A stretch of DNA of 64,000 bases from Forficula auricularia (taxonomy: Eukaryota > Arthropoda > Insecta > Dermaptera > Forficulidae). The translations under genes and the position numbers were made by a program. Where the stretch lies: contig JALMQS010000884.1 in NCBI GenBank assembly GCA_024734495.1, forward strand, positions 124,001-188,000, given 5' to 3'. Of this stretch, positions 46,636-57,150 are shown one piece after another (positions within the stretch are counted from its first letter, which is position 1; the number at the start of each line of letters is the position of its first letter). The notes beneath the pieces are model-generated. The model had not been told where the DNA came from, did not search any database, and was given only the letters and a program-made list of their open reading frames with translations.

Positions 46636-47560
46636 AACGGGGCATGTTAAAGTATTGTAATCGTGCATGTAAAAATTGGATTTTTACTTTATCCATATTT
46701 CGAAATACATATCTCGAAAATTGCTAAAAATATTTTGATAAAAAAACCCAATTCATGGTGTTTCGGTTTAAAATAAAAACTATAGTAAAACTCGAAAAAT
46801 TACAGATTTTAAGAGATATTAATTATATTGTAAAATCTCTGTTAATTAGTGAATTAGTAGTTGACTTACTGTGTTTTACCAAATATTTTGAACGCTCAAG
46901 CTATCTAAACGAAATTTTATATTTATATTTTTTATTAGATAGGGTACTATTAATATTTTAAATTAGAAATTTGGTGTTTTATGAGGCTCTTGAAAACTTA
47001 GAAACAGGTGGAATGTCTTCGTTAGAAAAATAAATACAAGATTTCCTTATAGTCTAACCATTTATTCTTCAGAAAAACTTTTTGAGCGGATATTCTCACG
47101 CCATCCTCAGTCCTAGCTTCTCACAACATAGTACATTTTTCTATGCAGAAATTCATTATTTTTCTACAGTTAACACATTATAATATGTATTTTTATCTAG
47201 TGAGGATGGCGTGAGAATATCCGCTGAAATGTCTCAAAAGTTTTTCTGGAGAATAAATGGTTAGACTATAAGGAAATCTTGTATTTCTTTTTCCTAACGA
47301 AGACATTCCACCTGTTTCCAAGGTTTTCAAGAGCCTCATCAAACACCAAATTTCTAATTCTAGATTTTTTATATTGAGCTTAAGATTTGATTAAGTTTTA
47401 GTTGAAATCGAGCAAAAATTGGGGGAGAGGGGGTTAAAATTTTGAAAATTTTGATCTTGATTAAATTTTACACAATTTCTCTTTAAGGCCCTTAGGGAGA
47501 TAGGAAGGTGTATAGTAAAGTCATGAGATGACCAGATCACATATTAATTTTAATTATTAA
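46636..47560 (+). repeat. Diverged family B repeat (B4) with palindrome inserted
   Basis: GTTAAAGTATTGTAATCGTGCATG marks the head region (46645-46669) and TATAGTAAAGTCATGAGATG the tail. The inverted repeat at 46962-47359 occupies its middle. Confidence 0.55.
46962..47359. repeat. Large inverted repeat, about 150-bp arms
   Basis: ATTAGAAATTTGGTGTTTT...GAGGATGGCGTGAGAATATC pairs across a spacer of about 95 bp. AACGAAGACATTCCACCTG and CGCCATCCTCA lie in the arms. Divergence between arms is low. Confidence 0.85.
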
Positions 47561-48540
47561 AATAATTCAAATTACAAGCCAAAAGGGCACATGTTTTGTT
47601 AAATATTTACTTTTAGAAGTCATTCTTTATTCATTGTACCATTGAAATTTTATATCTGTCTATGATTTCATATTAAATTTAAACTAGCTAAATATTAATT
47701 AAGATAAATTGTAAGTATAGCTTCTTCGAGTTTGAGATGTACTTTTAATTAAGAAAGATAAATTAGATATGAAATCCTTCCCTATTGCCAAAATGAATGG
47801 AAATGCGCCGTTCCATTCTCATACAATCATTTATAAAATCAAGTTCGAGCTGTTAGAAATTAAACTTTGGAGCTCTAGATTCATATTATATTATTAATTT
47901 AAAGTTTTACATAAATATGAATAAAGCAAATATAGACGTCACTTAAAATGAAAAAATGTGTATCTTTTTATTCGGAACGCCCGAGAGGCAAACAAAGCCT
48001 GCTTTCAGGGAGGCTATAGTAATGAATTAATCTGATTTTTTGCTCATGGTATTCGAAAATTTCAGAAACGTAGAGAAAAATAATTTTCAACCATGATTAA
48101 TTCTGTCTGTGTGTCTAGATTCCGCTACCTATGATAAAACTAATGAATGAAAAGTTGTTGATATTTCTTATTTGGAGAACAATTTATATTTTGGGTTTCC
48201 TAACAACCCTTTCACTTCATTAATTCATATTTTTGAATGATTTTATTAAGATTTTAATTCCTATTAAATACGAGTTAAAACTTAAAACATTAAACATTAA
48301 TTTCTCAATTGAAAAATTATAAGAAAAATTAGCTTCACAAATTAAAAAGGGTTATTTGTCACACAAATAAAATTAATTTTCAAAACTTAAATGAAAATGA
48401 CAAGAGAAGATGGTCATTCAAGGACCGAAACTGTCTAGTGCTCTAGTGAGTCTAGTAAATACACCGCGGAGTCCACCGCGGACTACAAAGGTTGTACCTT
48501 TCTGGTGTAACCTTCTTGTATCAATATTATTATAAAATAA
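47561..48540. other. No gene; one repeat with a CCCGAGAGGC hairpin
   Basis: At 47978-48030 GCCCGAGAGGC starts a repeat with a CTGTCTGTGTGTC tract near 48104. The remainder is A+T-rich and unassigned. Confidence 0.35.
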
Positions 48541-48772
48541 AAAATAGATGTGTGGCACTCGAGGACTGCCGCGGTAAAGCTATTGCATAGCATTTTTTAT
48601 CAACTTATGGAATTATAATATTTATGCAATATTTTTTTTCTTTAATATTCAATTGCCACACTTTTGAGCCTGGTGACCGATAAGAAAACAATATTTTTTC
48701 TTTTTCTTTTATTGTATAAATGAGAAGTTAATATTGTTTAAAATATTTTTATTATCTTACAAAACATGTAGG

Positions 48773-49474
48773 TTATTCAGGAATGTTTATCATTGTAACT
48801 ATAGGTTTATGGTAACTGAAATAAGAAACATAAGTTTGAGACTTGATATCCTCTAAATATCTGGAAAATACCGCGTCAATGGTGGTCCCATATTTTGTTG
48901 TGGATTCTTGTGGATCATTATTCATTTTCAAATTCAATTTTTCCGAAAGAAAAGTTGTCAACCGCTCTGAATTTTTATCAGTGAAGTTGATGTTGAAATC
49001 GCCAGCCAAGATAAGTGGAAATTTATTACCATTTGTACCAAGTATTTTCGACCCTTCTTCAGTGTACTCCAGTAAAGTGCGATGAATAAAATGCTCTACC
49101 TCGTCCAATTTTGGATTCGGAGAAATGTAAATTGCTACCATGACTATGTGTAGGCCATTTCTAAGTTTGCATAAGCACGCACAAATATCTCCAACAAATG
49201 TGCGCCTAACATTAACATCGCTAACGTGTGCAATATTTATTTCAATATTCGGAGTCATAATATTAGTAACATTATTATTATTTTGGTAAATAGCTACCCC
49301 ACCTTTTGGAACAGTATCTCGTTTGAATTGAACAATACAATTGAAATGAGGTATTTCAATCGGATTATCACGCGTCATGCAAGTTTCGGTAAGAAGTAAC
49401 ACATTTGTTTGTCTCGTAACTGAATCTTGTAAATCGTATTTGTGACTATTTAGACTTTGGCAATTGAAAGTCAT
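48773..49474 (-). CDS. APE-type endonuclease (EEP family) of a Helentron-like element
   Basis: The 233-residue frame contains endonuclease/exonuclease/phosphatase motifs: FNCQSLNS at the start (metal-site Asn), LLLTET with Glu30, AIYISP near 115, AGDFNINF with Asp159 and Asn161, a GTTIDAVF block near 200, and SYHKPI with the C-terminal His222. In most relatives SYH is SDH, so the residue before His differs. The frame extends about 25 codons upstream of the ATG and covers the whole domain. In autonomous Helentrons such a domain accompanies Rep and helicase; here it stands alone. Most catalytic positions are kept, so activity is possible. Whether it is translated is unknown. Confidence 0.75.
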   Translation of the reverse strand: MTFNCQSLNSHKYDLQDSVTRQTNVLLLTETCMTRDNPIEIPHFNCIVQFKRDTVPKGGVAIYQNNNNVTNIMTPNIEINIAHVSDVNVRRTFVGDICACLCKLRNGLHIVMVAIYISPNPKLDEVEHFIHRTLLEYTEEGSKILGTNGNKFPLILAGDFNINFTDKNSERLTTFLSEKLNLKMNNDPQESTTKYGTTIDAVFSRYLEDIKSQTYVSYFSYHKPIVTMINIPE

Positions 49475-49478
49475 TATT

Positions 49479-49682
49479 GAAATGCCATTTCTATTACTAA
49501 TGAAATCTAAGACACTTTGAGCTATCGTCTGAACACTATTTAAATAAGCCTAATTAACAGCCAGAACTATAATGGTAGTAGAAATGCCATTTCTATTACT
49601 AATGAAATCTAAGACACTTTGAGCTATCGTCTGAACACTATTTAAATAAGCCTAATTAACAGCCAGAACTATAATGGTAGTA
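49479..49682. repeat. Perfect 102-bp tandem duplication
   Basis: GAAATGCCATTTCTATTACT starts at 49479 and again at 49581; I see no difference between the units. It covers sequence just upstream of the endonuclease ORF and is absent from the 57-kb copy. Confidence 0.92.
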
Positions 49683-49902
49683 CTACTATTTTTAGCCTCC
49701 TAAATAATATATATAAAATCGTAAACGCCTATTTACATTCAACCTGTGTAACCTCTTTGAATTTAGTTCTAGTATTTTTCGCTAGGATCGTTACCTTCGC
49801 TGTGCCGGTCGGAGTGGGTGGTGTTAGGTTTATTTTCGTTACGGAATTTCTTGATTCGGTCGCCGCGCTCAAAGCCCGCGATAAAAGCTATGCAATAGCT
49901 TA

Positions 49903-52900
49903 AAAAAAAAAAAAAAAAATTTATTAAATCTCTTTCATTGATGTAACCCTTGAATTCAGAAGAATATAATCAAAGATATAGATTGCTTCTATATAATATT
50001 AGTAAATTAAATATAGATAAATTGTTTGGAAAAAGGGTAATTTATGATTAAGGCAACTAAGATATTTATTAACATTTTTATGTCTTTTTGTCACGACCTA
50101 ATCAATGAATATATCAATTAGATTACTTTAATCTAATGGAAAATTGGTTATTTTTATTAATTCATTTTCAAAGCAAAGACTGGAATCGAATAAATTTATA
50201 ATCCTATAATTATATTTCAATTTAATAAGAATGATAAAATTGAATTCGTTGGATAAATAAATTTAAAAATAAAAAAATAAAATAATAATAATAATAATAA
50301 TAAAGAATAAAAAAAAGGCAAATAAGGCATCCTTCTTCATTTGCTCAAGTCACAGAAATTTCTAGATGGGATTGGGCGCCGCGCCGTGGGGATGCCGATG
50401 CTTGGCTGCTTCAATGACAGGATAAGCTCAATTCAAAGATGCTATAATAGGATTATTGACTTTTTATACTGCATTTTTTATTACTTATCTCCATAATCTC
50501 ATCGGTATACGAATTATTGTATTAAAATATAGAGAATTTTTCGATGATCGTACTTTTAGGTTAATAACTTTGAAATAATCCGATATTATATAGCGAAGAC
50601 GTGAGCAGTCGATTTCCCTTCATTTCAAAATCAACTCCGGATTATATCGAGCAAATTGAGAAAAACTTCATTTTTTTCTCGATATACATATTTTATTTCA
50701 TATTAAGGAAAATTTCGAGAAACGTTCTATAAAAAAAAGAGAAAAAATATGTTTAATTAAAGCAGAAGAGGTGGACATCTACTAGATCCGTGACGGAATG
50801 AATGGTTTTTAATTAAATGTCGGGCTCGATACACGAGGAAGCTAACACAAGCTTTCTTGTATAAAAATAAAAATTATCCATTCCATTTTGAATCTACTAG
50901 TATTGGTGACAAGATCTTGTGATTTCCTAGTAATCTAAAGTCTACTTCTATCGGCAAATCGACATTTTAAACTCTTATATAAAATAAAGTTGGAGGAAAA
51001 ACAGAAAAGTTTTTAAGATACTGTATAGTCTCTGGAAATCTCAATGATTTGGTCTGTAAGCGTTTTTATCATAAATTTTAGAGAAAGGCGCAGTTAATTA
51101 ATACAAACTTACGTGTCAAATCTCAACCTATTAGCTAGAACCTTTCAAGAGGTATTTGAAAAATGGATAACACACAAACGTATATATTTAGAATAAGAAA
51201 TATTTTTTGGAAAACTCTTTTTGGGGCCGTCTCTAAATCCATACATTTTCGATTCCCTTTATCCCTTGTTGTATTTTTGTAGACCTCTCAAGCTATAAAT
51301 ACGTCCTGATACTCCAGGCTGCCCCTTACTTAAAAAGAAAAATGAATAATCCTTTGTATAAATTTCAGTAATACAAATATATTCATAGAAATTCTATTTA
51401 CTTAAATGAAAATAAGTTTTCTTAGCATAGTTTTTGAAAAATAAAAATAAAATTGAGATATCTACCATGAAGTCATATTTGCTTTGACCTGAATAAAAAT
51501 TATTGGTCTCTTGAATTTTCTCTTATCCAGGTTCGACTGTGTTTAATTATGTCTGTCTAAATTAGAGATAACTAAAGCCCAAGCCTTAGGCTTATACATT
51601 TTTAGAATATTAATAATAAAAATAAAATATAGCCATAAACTTAGACATCATTGAAATGAATGTGTCGGGTTAGAAATAGAAATAAGGCTGGTAGGTCAAA
51701 TTTGAGATGATTGAGCTAGGGATGAGAAAAGTAAAATTATAGTGCAAGATTTTAGAACAAAAGCTGATGATAGCCAAAATAAGAGAAAACTTCTTGAAGT
51801 GGCCTCTCGAGAAAAGGTTATACCGCATTACTAGCAGTAAGTAGTAGTAAACTAGCTTACAGGGATAAAGTTACGTTAAATTATAATTTTACAAAAACTT
51901 TATATATCTTTTTGAGGTTCTTATATACCTAAATAATATGCGTGACTAGGATTGAAGAATTAGAGGTCAGCCTCGGAGGGGGGGGGGGATCAAATGGATT
52001 GAAATTCATTCGTGGGGTTGTTTTAAATATATATTTAAAATAAAAATAAAACTTTAAACGTAATTCTTTTATTTTTCAGCTCTATCAAGTGGGAGACAAT
52101 TTGAACACCTATCTCTTGTTACCCCTATTAACTAAATAGAATATTAAATCAGATCAATATTAATGAGGCGATAGCAAGATATTTACGAAAAACTAAATCT
52201 ATGGTAGATAAAGTATTAAATGTTGAATTATTGGATAAAAAATTCTTCGTAGGTTGAAAAAATGTTTCACAGAGTACCAACATCAAATTCCTTAAAAACT
52301 ATTAAATGTTGACTGATATATGTCAAATACTAACTAACGTTTTACTTTGTTAAAATAATTGTAGGCGTTTAATTTCATTTAAATAGATTGACGGTTTCGA
52401 AAAACTGGATCCATCCATTATCCATTTGCACAGGATCTAATAAAAATCACTTTTTTGCTCTAGACGAGAGCTCGAGCTATTTTTGTCAAAATCATCAGTT
52501 ACTAAAATTCGATTTACTTAGGCTATAATTTTTTTTATTTTGATTGAGTCCATGGGGTCAATATTTTTTGCTTTAAGTGCCTTTGAATTTGCACTCGGCG
52601 ACTGACCGAAAACAATATTTACTCTATAGGTCTAGATCGTTGCTAAATGTTGCTATTGATGAAATAAAAAATTAAGAGAGTCAGATTATTATTTTAAAAA
52701 TATCCAACATTAAAACTCCTTATTTTTTTATGATTTTTCTCGTTTAATATATTTCTATTGCACGCTTGCCCTAGCCATAAGGAGTACCGGGAAATTTCCC
52801 AATGGGCCCCTTGTCAAAAGTCGCATTAGAGAGACCGCTCTCTTCGTTTTCCCGGTTTTAGCCAAGGTTCACTCTGTACATATGTAACAAGGATTATTTC

Positions 52901-53877
52901 CTTGTATGTTCCTTTGAATTGGATCAAACATATTGTCATAGTATAGTAACCAAAATCTCCGTTTTAAATAAATCGCAAGAGCGCTTTGAATCTTCTGAAC
53001 AATTCTTGAAATAATACGCAAATTGATTGTTATTTGTGACAGTTTCCAAATTCATGTTTTAAAAATATATGAGAGGCCATTTTTAGTCTGAAAACATAGG
53101 AGGTGTCGAATTTATCCCCGACTTTGACACTTGACTAATTGACCTGCAGATATCTCAGTCATCCCGAATTTCCTATTGACAATTGCTTAAATATATTAGC
53201 TCAGTTTTGTTTACCTATTTCGTTTCATTTCGTAGCTCCACTGCTTGAGGGTGACAAATGAGTCAACACAGAACACACTCGAGCATCACGTCAATAGAAA
53301 ATTCCCAGCTCTTTGCGCTGATGGATTTTGATAGAAAACGCAGCAATGCTCGCTAAACAAGTAGGAGAAAGGTTTCCCAGGTTTTGTTTCTCTGGATACA
53401 ATCAACCCTTGAATAGAATCAAAAAATCATTCGTATAGTACGGGTCGTTATATTTTATTCTTTTGTCTATTTCTGGAAATTTAATTAAATTCGACATCCT
53501 ATATGGAATCATATATTGAATGGGTTACTTTAATGGAATTTATTTTTTTATCTAAAAGTTAAAAAAGGTATATCATTTATTCCATGTAAGGGTTAAGCAA
53601 TATTTTTTTTATATCAAGTCGAATTTCCCATTTAAAACTCAACTCTGAGATTTTAAAAAATGGCGTGTCAAACGAAAACACTTCATAAGTGAAGTGACGT
53701 TAACACCTTCGCCAGTGGATTATTTTTGACAAGCTTGAAAGTTTTCTACGTCATGTAGGTTTTTCAGTACTCACCATTTATTCAAATTTTCATTGCTTAT
53801 AACTTATAATTAACTATATTAAAAAAAGATTTTCAAGGGGTGTTCTTTAAATATGATGGGTCATTATTAGCAAATAT
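49903..53877. other. Four kilobases without a recognisable gene
   Basis: An A-run directly follows the Helentron end (49902-49919), an (AAT)n microsatellite lies at 50281-50304, and a G-run lies at 51979-51989. I see no coding remnant or repeat shared with the rest of the window. Confidence 0.35.
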
Positions 53878-54396
53878 AAGCTGACGTGTTCTGATGTGGC
53901 CATCCACTTGACTTTACCAGACAACCTGGCCTCTCACTTATATTTAATATTTAATGAAATTATTTATAATCATGTAGGGGGGGGGGGGGTTAGTTTTTGC
54001 ATTTTTAGATTACTGTGTGCCCACTGATTATGTATATAAAATTTGGTTGAGTTTGAAACAAGAGCCTATATTTATTTTCATTTTTTAACCCCACCTCCCA
54101 TCAATTTTGGGAGGTTAGTTTTTGCATTTTTAGACTTTTGGGATCCCACTGATTATGTACACAAAATTTGGTTGAGTTTGCTCAAATAGCCTAGATTTTT
54201 AATTTTTAACCCCCTCCACCCTTCTTAATTTTGGGTCGATATGCACCAAAATCTAATCAGCTCTTAATCTCAATGAACCAAAACTACGTTTTAATCAAAA
54301 TAGTTAACACCGTTTTTGAGATATTTCGAAAAAAAACCACTTTTTCCATGCACGATTACAATACTTGACCATACCCTGTATGGTAAAGTAAAAAAG
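53878..54396 (-). repeat. Hairpin-headed repeat family B, copy B3
   Basis: The tail GACGTGTTCTGATGTGGCCA at the left and head at the right: ACTTGACCATAC (54363-54374) and GTATGGTAAAGT (54378-54389) pair with one mismatch. A G-run of about 10 lies near 53978. Confidence 0.82.
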
Positions 54397-54616
54397 ATTA
54401 TGTGTGCAAAACACTACTGTCACAGTAAAGCGGAATTACGCATGAAAATATTATATAAGAGCAAATAAAAGAGAGTCCTCGGAAGATAAGATTTTCCCAG
54501 GAGTTAAGCATTTCCAAACACAAAAAAGTATATATATAAAAAAAAAATAGTGCTAATTTAATTATTCGGACCGTCCGGCCACTCAAGCTGACTAAGCGTG
54601 GAGAGTAGTTTTTTTT

Positions 54617-56257
54617 GGAACGAAGTTCCTTATGGGACGCCTCGGGGTGGTACCCTAGTCGGTGAAAAGTGTCCGTAACGTTAAATAAAAACAAGCGAGC
54701 CAATGCTCATGCGCGCGCATCCACTCAGCCACTCTGGGGGCGGGGCCTCTGGCTTGTGATCTGGTCGGGAATCGATGCTGTTCGATGTTGAATCTTTCGA
54801 TTCAACAGGTATTATTTCATTACCCTCCTCTACCTCTCTGCTTCCATTTATCGAAATAATCCTCTTTAAAAATTTTATTAATTTAATAGACAGAATAATA
54901 GAATTCAATAAAATGGCATCGAATTCAGAGACAGAACATTCAGAACATTTCGTTATTCAGCAACAAATAACAAAGGTGTGCTTACTTAATTAATAAATAA
55001 ATGAAAATGAAATGAAAATAAATAAAAGAATATTGCAATAATTCTACTAATTTATTTATTATATTTCCAGCTAATAGAAGAAAATAATCAATTAAAAAAA
55101 ATCTACTAAAGGTAAGCGTTATATATTAATCGTGGGTGTATGTGTAAAATCCCCGTGAATCCCTAATTGATTTCATAACTAATTCCTATAATTTATTTAT
55201 TTATTTAATTAATTGAATTTTATTATTTATTTATTCTATTTAAGGAAATAAAAATTAAAGAAGAAGAAAAAATTCCTTGGAATTTGATTTCCAACGAGGA
55301 TTTGATGAATTATTATTAAAATATCTAAGATTATTTATTTATTTATTATTAGAGTATCTATTAGTTAGATATTTATATAATATACTGAGTAAAACATTGT
55401 ATAAATTCATATACTGTTTTTTCTCAAATTCAAAAATATTTCCATACAAGTTTGTTCAGTACCCACCTCTCCATCCCCTCCCTCGATTAGCACTCATGGA
55501 TTTAATTTTAACATTTTTTATTTTATTTTCTTTGAAGGAAAGAAATACGAAAAAAAAGCCGAGTACCAAAAAAGGTATCGGGAGCGGGGGAAAAAAAAAC
55601 AAGGTACGGTATATAATTTATATATATTATATATATTATAATATTTTGCAGTGTAATTTTAAATACGACTGTAAAGTTAGTAGACATCAGACGAGAAATT
55701 AATGATTTTATAATCAATTTCAGTATCGGAGAAAAATATAAAAAAAAAACAAGTAGGCTATATCAACAAGAGTATCGACAAAGAATAAAAAGAAAAAAAT
55801 ACAAAAGATCCAAGGTATGGTATGAAAATTATATACATTTTTAATAAAATTATTATTGCCATTAATAACTGTAATTAATTTTCGTACTGAAAATATACGG
55901 AGATTAAATAATGCACAGCGTCAACAAATTCTTCGGAAGCATAGAAAAGATAATGAAAACTTATTTTAGTTACCATAAAGCTATAGTTTCTATGATAGAA
56001 CATAATTATGCTTAATTATTATTATTCATATAAATACCTGTTTCTTTTTGTATATTATTATTATTATATATTATATATTTTTATAAATCATTGTAAATAA
56101 AATAAAGGTGTTAAGATAATTTTATAAAGTAGTTTCTTTGCTTTTTATCGATAAAAAAATCATAATAAAAAATGTATACCCGAATAATTATTTTTCTTTA
56201 TACCTAGAATAGAACTTAAAATTAATATTTTTATAATAAGGAACTTCGTTCCTATCC
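54617..56257. mobile_element. Candidate TIR-bounded unit with a degraded multi-exon gene
   Basis: GGAACGAAGTTCCTTAT (54617-54633) recurs in perfect inverted form, ATAAGGAACTTCGTTCC, at the right (56238-56254). The motif is itself a hairpin (GGAAC-GAA-GTTCC). A GC-richer region (54634-54780) follows the left end. A gene with short introns lies inside. No target duplication was found and the superfamily is unknown. Confidence 0.4.
54914..55968 (+). pseudogene. Degraded multi-exon gene for a Lys/Arg/Tyr-rich basic protein
   Basis: Possible short exons with GT/AG borders: 54914-54976 starts at ATG and reads MASNSETEHSEHFVIQQQIT; 55072-55112 continues LIEENNQLKK, a coiled-coil-like stretch; 55246 onwards reads EIKIKEEEK. 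Later pieces read KKYEKKAEYQKRYRERGKK (about 55545-55603), LYQQEYRQRIKRKKYKRSK (about 55755-55813) and LNNAQRQQILRKHRKDNENL (55904-55968, TAG stop). AATAAA follows at 56097. A-run indels break the frame between pieces. The repeated Tyr-x2-3-Tyr-Arg basic pattern suggests nucleic-acid binding, but I recognise no family. Confidence 0.35.
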
Positions 56258-56379
56258 GGTAGTCCTACGACACAGATCTAATTTTTTTATTCTTTAATAA
56301 TTCAAAATTATAATAAAATGTAGAAATGATAAACCCACAAGGAAAAAATAAAATAATAATAATAATATTTTAAAACAGG

Positions 56380-56760
56380 CAGACGACGAAGGATTTCTTC
56401 ACCCAGTGGCCTACTTCTCGAAAAAGCTAAATCCATCACAAAAAAAAGAAAAGCAATATTTTTGGAATGTTTAGCTATCAAGGAGGCAATACTTTATTGG
56501 CAATTTTGGCTTTTAGGCCGGACGTTCACAATAATTACAGACCACAAACCGCTGGAAAGGCCAGGACGGATGGGCCCTTGGGAAATTTAATTTTATACCT
56601 ATCACAATATTCCTTTAAAATTATATACGAACCAGGAAAAATGAATCTAGAAGCAAATGCATTATCAAGAAATCCCGTATTAGAAAGCGTCGAAAATGAA
56701 GAAGTCTTTAAAAATAGTAAACATGGTTACGATGAAGGACATTATAAATGACCAAATCCA
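56380..56760 (+). pseudogene. Ty3/gypsy pol fragment, RNase H region
   Basis: The frames together read HPVAYFSKKLNPSQKK, a shifted LECLAIKEAILYWQFWL, TIITDHKPLER, and then YSFKIIYEPGKMNLEANALS. These are successive RNase H/tether blocks of Ty3/gypsy pol; the expected ADALSR is changed to ANALSR. At least two frameshifts are present. The PVAYFS start means the reverse-transcriptase catalytic part lies upstream and is missing. Confidence 0.8.
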
Positions 56761-57031
56761 AAATTAAAAAGAATTAGAAAACTCGAAGAATGTAACAAAA
56801 AAAGGAAATATATGTAGGCGATAAATAAATCGTGTTGATTTTTAAAGTTTCATTTGCAACCAGACTTAACGGTCGACTGGTTTCTGCACTAAAGACCTTT
56901 CAGCAAACAAACGTTTTATTGAAAAAGCCTTTCACAAAGACCCTTCTCTGAAGAGAAAGTGAGTCTAAGGGAATATGCCACTTTTTCCCACTACCTGATT
57001 ATTCCACATTCCACCTTAAACAATAATGAAG

Positions 57032-57150
57032 TTATTTCCGAGAACTTTCCTCCATTTGAGCCTTAAGTTGTAAAAAAAGAGCCATGAGAGATGTTTCTTC
57101 ATTTTTATTTGCTTGAGATCTGGTCGTCGAAATTTTTATTTTATTTTTTA
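57032..57150 (-). pseudogene. LTR retrotransposon gag N-terminus, cut by the Helentron-like insertion
   Basis: The minus strand just left of the Helentron reads ISTTRSQANKNEETSLMALF and LKAQMEESSRK before a stop, the style of a gypsy-type gag start (Ile where Met is expected). The frame is lost after about 35 codons. Together with the LTR and primer-binding-like site at 58430-58447 on the same strand it reconstitutes the order LTR, leader, gag once the insertion is ignored. Confidence 0.6.

Larger units (their letters stand above)
48541..49902 (-). mobile_element. Helentron-like rolling-circle element, copy 1 (endonuclease only)
   Basis: Read on the minus strand, the 5' end has AAGCTATTGCATAGC, and the 3' end has TGCTATGCAATAGCTTTACC followed by a hairpin (GCGGCAGTCC/TCGAGTGCCAC) and ACATCTATTTT. 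Matching subterminal inverted motifs plus a 3' hairpin are typical of Helentrons (Helitron2). The Rep/helicase gene is absent; an endonuclease ORF remains. A close copy lies at 57151-58402. The Helentron assignment rests on recalled terminal motifs. Confidence 0.7.

Noticed and set aside
48843..49085. 80-codon frame opposite the endonuclease, also at 57852-58094
   Set aside because: Antisense shadow of the conserved endonuclease gene, hence its appearance in both copies.
54398..54703. 101-codon minus-strand frame
   Set aside because: Begins in the hairpin-bearing TIR region and has no domain.
55277..55702. 141-codon frame with hydrophobic segments
   Set aside because: Runs across introns and A/T-rich DNA of the split basic-protein gene; the apparent membrane segments are T-rich intron translation.
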